Origin: Thermoplasmata archaeon
GTDB taxonomy: Archaea > Thermoplasmatota > Thermoplasmata > Thermoplasmatales > Thermoplasmataceae
Assembly: GCA_021817455.1 (NCBI GenBank)
Contig: JAKAUW010000080.1
Coordinates: 1 to 64,000 of the forward strand
Length of the DNA: 64,000 nucleotides
Direction of reading: 5' to 3'
A program made the translations under genes and the position numbers. Below the pieces are notes generated by a model that saw nothing but the letters and a program-made list of their open reading frames with translations, did not search any database and had not been told where the DNA came from. Positions 1-7,742 of the stretch are shown here, one piece after another. Numbering within the stretch: the first letter of the stretch is position 1; the number at the start of each line of letters is the position of its first letter.

Positions 1-1
1 C

Positions 2-424
2 CCTTCCAGGGAGGAAGAACTCAACATCCTCAAATCCATTACTCTCCCGAATGATGACGTTGACAACGATGTTGATGCAACTAAGATCCTGAGCCTTCGG
101 AAAGAAGTTTCAAAGGTTCATGCAAGTGAAGAGATAATGTCCTATATTGTTGATATTATTAGAAGAACCAGGGAACACGAGCTCATAATGGTCGGTGCAA
201 GCCCAAGGACCGCAGCCAAGTATCTTACAGCTGTCAGGGCCAATGCAATGCTCAATGGAAGGGACTATGTAATACCGGAAGATGTGAGGTTCATTTCCAG
301 GGAACTTTTGAACCACAGGCTAATACTCAGGCCCGAGGCACTGCTTGAAAACGGTGGAGATGGAGTTTCCACTGTCAACAGGGTAATCGACAGGCTTATA
401 TCACAGGTTGCGACACCTAAATGA
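2..424 (+). CDS. MoxR-family AAA+ ATPase, C-terminal part (5' truncated by window)
   Basis: The reading frame is open from base 2 and its start lies outside the window. Only the C-terminal helical lid of a MoxR-type AAA+ ATPase is visible, with the sensor-2 region GASPRTAAKYL and the typical IPEDVRFISRELLNHRL segment. MoxR ATPases are thought to act as chaperones that mature or insert metal centres in partner proteins, often with VWA/DUF58 proteins. The stop codon overlaps the start of the next gene (ATGA), a DUF58 protein, so the two are almost certainly co-translated. The Walker motifs are not in view. Confidence 0.88.
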   Translation, partial: PSREEELNILKSITLPNDDVDNDVDATKILSLRKEVSKVHASEEIMSYIVDIIRRTREHELIMVGASPRTAAKYLTAVRANAMLNGRDYVIPEDVRFISRELLNHRLILRPEALLENGGDGVSTVNRVIDRLISQVATPK

Positions 425-1734
425 TCAAGAAATCCGGATATGGGATACTGGCGGCAGTTTCTGCTTCAGTGCTGGAATCCATATTATTCGGATATGATTA
501 TTACATAATTTTCTCTTTGATTCTCTTCTTCATCCTTGTATCTGACATCATCATTTTCAACAGCGGGGCTGCCCGGGACCTCTTCAAGGTGGAAGTCGAA
601 AGGAAAATGGCGGACGACCACGGAAGGAAGTATCAGGGAAAGGAAGTGGAGGTATTCTTCAAGAATCCAACAAGAAGAGTCATAACTTTCCATTACTACG
701 ATACACTTTCAGATGTATTCCATGCAAGCGGGGATTTCGACGGGGACTTAGTTCTTGCCCCTGGCGAAGTCAAGAGGCTCACTTATGCAATCTCAGCCTA
801 TGCCATCGGGAAGTATCAGATTGGCCCGCTTATCCTTTACATACAGGATCCCATGAAACTGTGCATAACACGGGCAGTGGTTCCAAAGGTGGATGAAGTG
901 AAGATCGGCCCAGCTTATTCTGATATCCACACACAGAGAAGCGAGAGGCTAAGCAATTTCCTCTTCACAATGGGGATTCATTACTCAAGGAAGAGCGGCC
1001 AGGGTTACGATTTTTACGGTATAAGGCAGTACGTCGAATCTGATGATTTCCGTTATATCGCATGGAACAAGTACGGGATGATTGACGGGGAAGACCTCTA
1101 TATCAAGCAGATGGAAGAGGAGAGGCAGATTGATGTATATTTCTTCATAGATTACAGTATTGGCGCGAACCAGGGGTACGGGGACAGAAGGATGTATGAT
1201 TCCGTTGTCTCAAGTGTTCTGAATGCCTCATACTCAATCACAAAAAACAGAGATGGCGTGGGTTTCCAGGTTATTTCCAGCAACATTGACCATTTTATCC
1301 CTGCCCAGAAATCAGAAGAACCAATCAAGAAGCTTGAAAAACTGGTTGCTGAACTTCGCCCATCGGGGGAGTTTCACATTGAGCAGGTTTTTGAAATGGT
1401 AAAGAAGCGGATCAAGAAGAACGCGGTCGTATTCATCGTCACACCATTTTCATACCCAGAAAGTTTCGTAAAGCTCAATGCAAGAAATATTCACACCGGC
1501 AAGCCAACTTACATGTTTCTCCTTGACTCATATGACTTCATGGAGAAGCGTGAGGACCCTGTCTACAGGAAACTGATGATGAGCACCGGGATAAAGGAGC
1601 GCAGGTATCTAAAAACCGTCACCGGATTCTTCAATGGAATAGGGGTGAAGGCCGTGGTCTCAAGAGAAAAGGACCTCCTGGCCAGGATCCTTGCAGAATA
1701 CAGGTATGCAAGAATGCAGAACCTGGGGAGCTGA
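421..1734 (+). CDS. DUF58 family protein, MoxR partner
   Basis: 437 residues. Two hydrophobic N-terminal segments (about residues 5-45) are followed by a beta-rich region and then the DUF58 core, recognisable by GQGYDFYGIRQYVESDDFR and IAWNKYG (about residues 195-220), and by a VWA-like strand FFIDYSIGAN. DUF58 proteins are membrane-anchored VWA-like proteins encoded next to MoxR; their exact role is unsettled. The start overlaps the end of the MoxR gene by four bases and the next membrane protein follows within 6 bases, so this is a three-gene operon. The VWA strand has D-Y-S-I-G instead of the classical DxSxS metal site, so metal binding may be lost. Confidence 0.85.
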   Translation: MIKKSGYGILAAVSASVLESILFGYDYYIIFSLILFFILVSDIIIFNSGAARDLFKVEVERKMADDHGRKYQGKEVEVFFKNPTRRVITFHYYDTLSDVFHASGDFDGDLVLAPGEVKRLTYAISAYAIGKYQIGPLILYIQDPMKLCITRAVVPKVDEVKIGPAYSDIHTQRSERLSNFLFTMGIHYSRKSGQGYDFYGIRQYVESDDFRYIAWNKYGMIDGEDLYIKQMEEERQIDVYFFIDYSIGANQGYGDRRMYDSVVSSVLNASYSITKNRDGVGFQVISSNIDHFIPAQKSEEPIKKLEKLVAELRPSGEFHIEQVFEMVKKRIKKNAVVFIVTPFSYPESFVKLNARNIHTGKPTYMFLLDSYDFMEKREDPVYRKLMMSTGIKERRYLKTVTGFFNGIGVKAVVSREKDLLARILAEYRYARMQNLGS

Positions 1735-1740
1735 TGGAAA

Positions 1741-2619
1741 ATGGAAGACGACATGAAAATGATTCCCATCAACGTTGCAATAATGCTTCCATCCATAGTG
1801 CTCTCAATATACGTAATACCAAATATTGTTGGAAACGTGTATGTTATCCCATTCATATTCTTGAGCATTCTCCCCATAATCAAGAAAGTCCTTCCAGAAC
1901 CATTTTCAAGAGACCTTTACCCAACGGTAGTCATTCTAGTATTGCTCATAATCCTGCTTAATATCATGCTTGCGGGGAACCTCATTGCCTCAAACTGGTT
2001 CTTCAGGCTGTTCATAATCCCTCTGAATATTCAGACTGCCATTACCCTGACAATGGCCCTGAGTATAGCATCTGTTTTTGAGGGAATCTTCTCAAAAAGC
2101 TTAGCGAAATCCATCGGTTACCAGACATTTTCCCTTCTTCCGTTACTTGATCAGGTATTCGTTCTGTATTTGATGCAGCAGTATTCTTACACTTACCTTC
2201 AGGCCTATTACGAAGCTTATTCTCAGCAGATCATCTCTTTCATTGCACTTGTGGTCACAGGATCCACAAACATTTTTGGGCAGAAATTCCCACCTCCTCT
2301 TTCCGAATACAGTTTCCCAATAGATCCAGTGATGCTGTCTGCGCTGATTATTTCCCTGGTGGCCATTATGGCGTACTTCGTGATAGTCAAGGAGAGCAAG
2401 CTCAAGGGTGAAGTACTTTCCGGCATTGCGTCCGCACTGGTTCTAGGGGGTGTGTTGGGAGTGATTGTTTTCTACCTGGTCCAGATAACTGCAGGTTCAG
2501 GCTTTGACCTTTTCGTTGCTGCCCTGGCGCTTGTCGTGACGCTGGTTTATGCCGCTAGATCTTCCCCAGAAAGAAAAGCTAGGAAAAAAGGAGCTCCTAA
2601 GCTTAAAAACAACTGGTAA
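1741..2619 (+). CDS. Polytopic membrane protein of the MoxR-DUF58 operon
   Basis: 292 residues with about eight hydrophobic segments spread over the whole length and a basic C-terminus (SSPERKARKKGAPKL). No family is recognised. It lies 6 bases after the DUF58 gene on the same strand, so it probably belongs to the same membrane-associated MoxR system. A TTTATTAA element just after its stop is the likely promoter of the next gene, so the operon seems to end here. The ATG at 1741 is chosen because an earlier ATG at 1734 opens a different frame; an internal ATG at 1753 is also possible. Confidence 0.7.
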   Translation: MEDDMKMIPINVAIMLPSIVLSIYVIPNIVGNVYVIPFIFLSILPIIKKVLPEPFSRDLYPTVVILVLLIILLNIMLAGNLIASNWFFRLFIIPLNIQTAITLTMALSIASVFEGIFSKSLAKSIGYQTFSLLPLLDQVFVLYLMQQYSYTYLQAYYEAYSQQIISFIALVVTGSTNIFGQKFPPPLSEYSFPIDPVMLSALIISLVAIMAYFVIVKESKLKGEVLSGIASALVLGGVLGVIVFYLVQITAGSGFDLFVAALALVVTLVYAARSSPERKARKKGAPKLKNNW

Positions 2620-2646
2620 TTTTATTAATTTGCCTCTCAATACCTT

Positions 2647-3915
2647 ATGGTGAATACCCTTGAAATAAGGAATGCACTCATAGTAACCCAGAATCAGGGA
2701 AGAGAAGTACTGAGGGGAAATATTTACGTTGAAGGGAGCAACATTTCATACATAGGCAATGGGACCCATGATTCAAATGAAGTCATTGACGGTACACACA
2801 AACTTGTGATGCCCGGCCTCATAAATACTCACTGCCATGTGGCAATGTCTCACCTCAGGGGAAAACTGGACGACATGCCTCTGAGCAAATTCCTGGAACT
2901 CACCTTCAAACTCGATTCAGAAAGGACGAACAGTGGGATCTACAATTCGGCCCTTCTGGGAATTTATGAAATGATAGATTCCGGCGTGACCTCCTTCGTG
3001 GACCTTTATTATTCAGAAGACTTGATTGCAAAGGCTGCAGAAGACGCAGGAATGAGGGCATTTCTTTCCTGGGTTACACTAGATCAGGACAAAACAACTC
3101 AAAAGGGGGACCCAAGCGCAAACGCAGAACGTTTCATAGGTCAGTTCCAAAATGACGATTTGGTGACTCCTTCGGTAGGCGTTCAAGGAGTATATGTAGC
3201 TTCGGACGAGGTCTACCTCAAGGCCAGGGAAATTGCCGATAGAAAGGATACAATTATTCACGGCCACCTGTGTGAAACAAGGGAGGAAGTGTACAACTTC
3301 ATGGAACTGCATAATGGGGAAAGGCCCACTGAGCACCTCGACAGGATAGGATTCCTGAACCGCAGATTCCTTGCTGCCCATGGGGTGTGGAACACCATGA
3401 GGGAAGTCAGGCTATTGGGCAAGAATCATTGCAATGTCTCATGGAATCCAGTAAGCAATGCGAAACTCGGAGTAGGCGGAATAGCACCGGTCACAGAATA
3501 CCGGGAAAATGGGGTGACAGTCACAGTGGGTTCTGACAGTTCTGGAAGCAATAACAACCAGGAACTTTTCCAGACCATGAAGTTTGGATCCATATGGGTG
3601 AAGAATGAACGATGGGATCCTGCACTCACAACTGCACAGGAAATACTTGACATGGCAACAGTAAATGCCTCCAGGGCGTTAAACACCAATGACATAGGTT
3701 CCATTGAGGTTGGTAAGAAAGCTGATTTCGCCATTCTGGATATGAGGACGCCAAGAATGATGCTTACCAATGAAGAAACTGCAGTATCCAACATCATATA
3801 TTCCGCAGATTCATCCTGCGTTTCAGATGTTATAATCAACGGAAAAATCCTGAAGAGAGACCGAAAGCTGGTTGGTTATGAACCTGAAAAGCTTCATGAC
3901 CAAGTCTTCATCTAA
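2647..3915 (+). CDS. Amidohydrolase of the SAH/MTA/5'-deoxyadenosine deaminase group
   Basis: 422 residues, the full length of the ATZ/TRZ-like amidohydrolases that deaminate S-adenosylhomocysteine, methylthioadenosine or 5'-deoxyadenosine. The metal-binding HxH is in PGLINTHCHVAMSHLRG (H62, H64). Further ligands are visible in HGHLCET (about residue 208), AAHGVW (about 245) and the active-site aspartate segment VGSDSSGSNNN (about 300). The C-terminus carries the usual GSIEVGKKADFAILD motif of the composite beta-sandwich. A TTTATTAA box at 2621-2628 fits a leaderless transcript from the ATG. Substrate choice among these nucleosides, or a chlorohydrolase-like activity, cannot be decided from sequence. 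Confidence 0.82.
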   Translation: MVNTLEIRNALIVTQNQGREVLRGNIYVEGSNISYIGNGTHDSNEVIDGTHKLVMPGLINTHCHVAMSHLRGKLDDMPLSKFLELTFKLDSERTNSGIYNSALLGIYEMIDSGVTSFVDLYYSEDLIAKAAEDAGMRAFLSWVTLDQDKTTQKGDPSANAERFIGQFQNDDLVTPSVGVQGVYVASDEVYLKAREIADRKDTIIHGHLCETREEVYNFMELHNGERPTEHLDRIGFLNRRFLAAHGVWNTMREVRLLGKNHCNVSWNPVSNAKLGVGGIAPVTEYRENGVTVTVGSDSSGSNNNQELFQTMKFGSIWVKNERWDPALTTAQEILDMATVNASRALNTNDIGSIEVGKKADFAILDMRTPRMMLTNEETAVSNIIYSADSSCVSDVIINGKILKRDRKLVGYEPEKLHDQVFI

Positions 3916-4008
3916 TGAATTATGAAGAACGTTGGGATTCGTAAATTCAGATTGGCAGTGTATGCACAAATCACAAAAGTTACCTTCCCATGAAAGAGTG
4001 TTATCAAT

Positions 4009-4056
4009 GAGGATTTCCCATAACCTCTCCTTTTCGACAGAATGAATTTGGAAATC
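4009..4056 (-). repeat. 48-bp repeat block A, possible small-RNA gene start
   Basis: Read on the minus strand, this block matches 6191-6238 (plus strand) at 43 of 48 positions by eye, including the core TCGAAAAGGAGAGGTT. On the minus strand a TATA-like TTTAAAT (4078-4084) sits 25 nt upstream of its first base, and copy B has the same arrangement. The TATA element overlaps an inverted repeat, ATGGCATTT (4073-4081) and AAATGCCAT (4092-4100). No ORF covers the block. Similarity fades after about 60 nt. It may be the 5' end of a small RNA or an IS-related end. Confidence 0.5.
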
Positions 4057-4145
4057 ACGTTTTTCAATTGAAATGGCATTTAAAGTGCTCGAAATGCCAT
4101 CAGTTCATGCCATTTTCCTTCTGTTTTCTTATGAATTTCTAGTGC

Positions 4146-5042
4146 TCACGCTGTCCGATCAAGAAATCTTGTCCTCATGAGGTTATAGCACATGGCGGTG
4201 AAATATGTCTTGACCCTTGCCCTCTGCACGGTTGTTACCATGGTTCCACCACTGACTTTATTCTGGATAACCTCATGTTCCTGCGTATGCTCTTCGTGGG
4301 GAGCTTGTGATTCCTCACAGCGCGATCCATGGTTCCATTGATGCCCTTGCATTCGGAGCAGAAATATCCTTTGCCCCTGTAACAGACCACTCCAGGAAGG
4401 GAGAGATCAATCCTTGAGTCATGAACATTCGCCGGTGTTACTGAAAGCTTCTCCATGATCTTGATCTCGTTGGTGAGGGTGTGTTCCTTGTATCCGAAAT
4501 GGTGCTGCTTATTCTTTGTGGCTGAGGTACCGTCCTTAGATCTGCGGGTCCTTGCATCCTCCCCCCCTTGTTTTGCAGTATCCACCGCGATCGGATTCGA
4601 TGAATGAAGCATCCCGAATGATCCCTTTCTTCACCCTGCTGCGGCTGGCCCTGATCTGATCCATGATGTCATTGAAGACAAGGCGATTCTTGCCTATTTT
4701 AGAAAGCCTTTCACGGAAGTACCGGATCGTGTTCCTGTCCGGCAATTTCTCATGGAATCTCAGGAACTTCATGAATGATATCCTGTCCCTGATCTCCCTC
4801 TTCACCTGCGGATCAGAGAGATTTTACCACTGCTCCAAGAGTAATATCCTCACCATGAGTACAGGGTCATATTTTGGCCTTCCTCCCTTCTCTGTATCAT
4901 TGTCATAGAGATCTGCAAGAATATTCCTGTTCCTCTCAAAATCTATGCGATCCCCTATGCCGGAAAGGGGATCGCCAAGGTTCTCAATTCCTTGTAGAGT
5001 TCTGATAATCCGGTCTGAAAGAGGTTCATGCCATTTGATCAT
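4146..5042 (-). pseudogene. Decayed IS5-like transposase
   Basis: The remnant runs 5042 to 4146 in three reading-frame pieces. The first frame begins MIKWHEPLSDRIIRTLQG and contains GGRPKYDPVLMVRILLLEQW, then a TAA at 4826-4824 where a sense codon is expected. The same frame continues through DRNTIRYFRERLSKIG. A frameshift at a run of seven G (4561-4567 on the plus strand, as C) moves to the frame with DEARTRRSKDG-like residues (EDARTRRSKDGT) and FGYKEHT. A second shift near 4250 leads to TTVQRARVKTYFTAMCYNL, the usual IS5 C-terminus. With one nonsense codon and two frameshifts it cannot be active. A 13-bp sequence, GTTCATGCCATTT, is found at 4103-4115 and 5024-5036. Clear terminal inverted repeats were not found. 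Confidence 0.85.
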
Positions 5043-5051
5043 GGGGTCATG

Positions 5052-5084
5052 AAAAAAGGTTTCGGTAGGGTTTTTTAGGAAACC
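5052..5084 (-). terminator. Hairpin-plus-U-run terminator of the HTH regulator
   Basis: On the minus strand GGTTTC (5084-5079) can pair with GAAACC (5063-5058), and a run of six T follows (5057-5052). The hairpin overlaps the stop codon of the regulator at 5075 and separates it from the transposase remnant. Confidence 0.5.
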
Positions 5085-5773
5085 TCAAAATACTCTTTAT
5101 TGAACATACTTAAATAAGGCTTAAGTGAGAAAAGTATCTTGGTTTTGGCCTTGTTAAGATGTTCCTCCATTGTTGATTCGGACAGGTTGTTTCTGTTTGC
5201 CAGATCTTTCAGCGTAGTCTTTTTGGGGATTGAATAATATCCTAAATACAGGGCCTCAGTGAAATATTCCATCTGCTTTTTTGTTACGCCTTTGAAGAGA
5301 GATGAGATAGATATGGTGTATGTATCCCTCAGAGAATCAGGGGTGAACGAATTCTTTTTTACGATTTCAGTTTCTCCTATTTTAGCAAAATCCTCATAGA
5401 GAGATTTCAGGTACTGATCTTTAAGAGTTATAACATTTATGCTCTCTCTTCCATTTTTATATTCAACTGGGGCCTGCCAGAGGCAGTTATTGGATTCTGC
5501 AATCCTGATTGTGGAATTATCTATGCTGCACTTGCAGGTAAACATTATTGTAAGCCTTGATCCATTCCTGGACTGGTAAACTGCTTTGGAATTCAGCATG
5601 TTCACAATTTCCGGAATAAAGGTCTGAACCCTGTCAATATCGCCATTCTTGCCATAAAATTCAAGGTAGTCAAGGCTCGAGTTGCACCACCTGTAAAAAG
5701 TCACTTCTGGGAATTTTTCTGAAACAGAACAGAAAGGGTAGTTATTCCTCAGTGAAAACGCAACTTCATCCAT
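5075..5773 (-). CDS. Bacterio-opsin-activator-type (HTH_10) transcription regulator
   Basis: 232 residues from the ATG at 5773. The N-terminus (DEVAFSLRNNYPFCSVSEKF, then RWCNSSLDYLEF) and middle resemble the ligand-sensing part of archaeal Bat/HTH_10 regulators. The C-terminal 60 residues hold the DNA-binding domain, with TKKQMEYFTEALYLGYYSIP and TLKDLANRNNLSESTMEEHL. The frame extends up to an ATG at 5845, but a TATA element (5793-5805) centred about 25 nt before 5773 indicates a leaderless start at 5773. The gene is divergent from a small protein gene, and both seem to share that TATA element, so it is a candidate regulator of that neighbour. The ligand is unknown. Confidence 0.8.
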   Translation of the reverse strand: MDEVAFSLRNNYPFCSVSEKFPEVTFYRWCNSSLDYLEFYGKNGDIDRVQTFIPEIVNMLNSKAVYQSRNGSRLTIMFTCKCSIDNSTIRIAESNNCLWQAPVEYKNGRESINVITLKDQYLKSLYEDFAKIGETEIVKKNSFTPDSLRDTYTISISSLFKGVTKKQMEYFTEALYLGYYSIPKKTTLKDLANRNNLSESTMEEHLNKAKTKILFSLKPYLSMFNKEYFEVS

Positions 5774-5792
5774 GATAGCCAATCCAGAACGG

Positions 5793-5805
5793 TTATAAAT
5801 ATATA
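5793..5805. promoter_or_regulatory. Shared bidirectional TATA element
   Basis: The sequence TTATAAATATATA reads as a TATA box on both strands. On the minus strand it is about 25 nt from the ATG of the HTH regulator (5773). On the plus strand it is about 40 nt from the ATG at 5839, which is preceded by GGTGAT at 5829-5834. No other AT-rich box lies between the two genes. Confidence 0.6.
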
Positions 5806-5838
5806 CCCGACCGTTCAATGTGTATATGGTGATGAAAC

Positions 5839-6099
5839 ATGACAAACATAATTGTTGAACACAGATGGAGAGAACATAATAAGGATGAGGCGTTTAAGGC
5901 TGTAGGCGGCATAGTTGACATGGCAAAAAACAGCAAACTGCCAGCAGGTTTCACACTTAAATCCATCAATGTTATTGGCGAGGAGAACCGTGCAGTATGC
6001 AACTGGGAAGCACCGAGTGCTAACGAAATGAAAGAACTACTCAGGAAAGTTAACCCGCCAACAAAACACGAAGTATTCGAAGCACAGAAAATATTCTGA
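5839..6099 (+). CDS. Small alpha/beta protein, DUF4242-like
   Basis: 86 residues, no signal peptide or membrane segment. The C-terminal part (CNWEAPSANEMKELLRKV, then PTKHEVFEAQKI) resembles the strand-helix-strand end of small ferredoxin-like-fold proteins of the DUF4242 type, some of which bind nickel. The family assignment rests on this pattern only. The gene is divergent from the HTH_10 regulator and shares its TATA element, suggesting it is the regulator's target. A GGTGAT ribosome binding site lies close to the ATG, and a hairpin terminator follows at 6122. The N-terminal His in VEHRWREHN could be a metal ligand, but this is a guess. Confidence 0.55.
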   Translation: MTNIIVEHRWREHNKDEAFKAVGGIVDMAKNSKLPAGFTLKSINVIGEENRAVCNWEAPSANEMKELLRKVNPPTKHEVFEAQKIF

Positions 6100-6121
6100 A
6101 CTGTTTTCCGTTGAAAGGATT

Positions 6122-6155
6122 CGGGGAACATTTTCCCGTTTTCTGCAATTTTTTT
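6122..6155 (+). terminator. Hairpin-plus-T-run terminator
   Basis: CGGGGAA (6122-6128) pairs with TTTCCCG (6132-6138) around a CAT loop, with one G-T pair. A run of seven T follows at 6149-6155. It ends the small gene at 5839-6099. Confidence 0.55.
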
Positions 6156-6190
6156 AAAAAACTTAAAAGCCTTCCTTATTCAATGTTCGG

Positions 6191-6238
6191 GATTTTCAAT
6201 TTCATTCTATCGAAAAGGAGAGGTTTTGGGAAATTCTC
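6191..6238 (+). repeat. 48-bp repeat block B, possible small-RNA gene start
   Basis: This is the plus-strand partner of block A at 4009-4056, with 43 of 48 positions identical by eye. A TATA-like ACTTAAAAGC (6161-6170) lies about 25 nt before its first base, as in copy A, so both blocks would begin at the predicted transcription start. No ORF of note follows before aIF5A. The gene-free stretch 6100-6473 otherwise holds the terminator at 6122 and the aIF5A promoter near 6448; nothing else is recognised in 6240-6440. Confidence 0.5.
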
Positions 6239-6482
6239 CAATGTGAAACTTGAGTAACATCCATTTTCCTTTAATTAACAATTCAGTGCAATGACTGGCT
6301 TTTTTCATTGCCAATGTGGTATTCTTGTATCGGAATGAAATCTCTTCCTCCTTGAGGTTTCTCAGAATAAGGCCCTTTCAGAGTGTTTTTCCAATGTGAT
6401 CAATCAGTTGGTTTTCTTTATCCACTATTACTTTCGTCAATAGAAGATATATAAATACTGATACAATTAGGAAATGAAGCAT

Positions 6483-6872
6483 ATGAGTTGGCAGGAAGCC
6501 GAAGTTAGGGAATTGAAAGTTGGAAGATACATGCTTATTGACGATGCACCCTGTAAAATCGCAGAAATCACCATGTCCAAGCCAGGAAAACATGGTGAAG
6601 CCAAAGCTAGAATCGTTGCAATCGGAGTTTTCGACGGTCAGAAGAGGAGTGTTGTATTCCCTGTAAAGCACAAGGTAAAGGTACCAATTATAGAAAAGAA
6701 GAATGCGCAGGTACTTTCAAAAGCTAACAACGAAATCCAGCTTATGGATTCTGAAACCTTTGAGACCTTTTTAGTGCAGGTCACCCCGGAAGAGGTTGAC
6801 CGGATACAGCCCGGAACGGAGGTATCCTATTGGGAGACAATGGGCGTAAGAAAGATCATGCTTCAGAATTAG
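6483..6872 (+). CDS. Translation factor aIF5A (hypusine-containing)
   Basis: 129 residues from the ATG at 6483 (an in-frame ATG at 6474 would add three). The protein has the SH3-like N-terminal domain with the hypusination loop [13 protein letters not shown] (target lysine K36) and the OB-fold C-terminal domain. aIF5A relieves ribosome stalling during peptide-bond formation and is modified from spermidine by deoxyhypusine synthase. A TATATAAAT box (6448-6456) places the transcript start between the two candidate ATG codons. [11 protein letters not shown] is the usual archaeal beginning, which favours 6483. The next gene, agmatinase, makes the precursor of the polyamine used for this modification. 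Confidence 0.95.
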   Translation: MSWQEAEVRELKVGRYMLIDDAPCKIAEITMSKPGKHGEAKARIVAIGVFDGQKRSVVFPVKHKVKVPIIEKKNAQVLSKANNEIQLMDSETFETFLVQVTPEEVDRIQPGTEVSYWETMGVRKIMLQN

Positions 6873-6877
6873 GCGCA

Positions 6878-7729
6878 ATGTTTTCCCACAGGAAAATAGC
6901 CGATGCACAGGTATCCTATGAGGATGCCAAGTATGTTATTTTCGGGGTTCCGTTCGACCATACTTCAAGCTTCAGGAGAGGCTCTCGTTTAGCCCCTGAT
7001 TCCATAAGACTTGCCTATGATAACCTGGAATCATTCGATTTCCAGTACAAAGTGAATTTCCCTGACCTGCCAATTTGTGATATGGGAGACCTTTATGTGG
7101 AAGAGGATGCCGAAGAGGTCGTCAATGATATAGAAAGATCCGTCAGGCACATTGCGGACGATGGAAAGATTCCGATTATGCTCGGTGGGGAACACTCCCT
7201 TACAACTGGCCTCATCAGGAATTTCCCGAACTGTTCAATGATCATAATTGATGCCCACAGTGACTTCAGATACGAATACATGGGAAGTAAGTACAACCAT
7301 GCCTGCATCACCAGACGGGCATTGGAAGTTCTTGGCGAAGAAAGAATTTTCTCTGTAGGGACAAGATCTGTGTCCAGAGAGGAATACGAAGACCCAGACT
7401 TTTCTAAGATAAGATATTTCAGCGCTAATGAAGTCAGAGAGAAGGGGATTCAGAAAGTGATTGAAGAAATTGAGAGAAAGGCCAAGGAAAAAATCTACTT
7501 CTCAATCGACATGGATGGCATCGACCCTTCAGAAGCCCCTGGCGTTGGCACTCCGGAACCTTATGGCATATCATCTGCAGAAGTCCGGTCACTGATTAAC
7601 CATTTTGCAAAGAGGATTATCGGGTTCGACATTGTGGAAATGACACCTGTATATGACAATGGCAACACATCCATGCTTGCGGCTAAATTCATTCAGGACT
7701 TCATAGGCAGTAAAGAAAGCAAAGCGTAG
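6878..7729 (+). CDS. speB: Agmatinase (ureohydrolase family)
   Basis: 283 residues from the ATG at 6878; the frame is open to an ATG at 6830, but that would overlap aIF5A by 43 bases. The two-manganese site of ureohydrolases is complete: GGEHS, DAHSDFR, and SIDMDGIDPSEAPG (each about one third apart). The EPYGIS segment is also typical of agmatinase. It hydrolyses agmatine to putrescine and urea, feeding spermidine synthesis. The gene lies 5 bases after aIF5A and is probably co-transcribed, which links polyamine supply with hypusine formation. Arginase or formiminoglutamase activity is less likely given the motif pattern and archaeal context. Confidence 0.88.
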   Translation: MFSHRKIADAQVSYEDAKYVIFGVPFDHTSSFRRGSRLAPDSIRLAYDNLESFDFQYKVNFPDLPICDMGDLYVEEDAEEVVNDIERSVRHIADDGKIPIMLGGEHSLTTGLIRNFPNCSMIIIDAHSDFRYEYMGSKYNHACITRRALEVLGEERIFSVGTRSVSREEYEDPDFSKIRYFSANEVREKGIQKVIEEIERKAKEKIYFSIDMDGIDPSEAPGVGTPEPYGISSAEVRSLINHFAKRIIGFDIVEMTPVYDNGNTSMLAAKFIQDFIGSKESKA

Positions 7730-7742
7730 TCATCGGTTTTTT

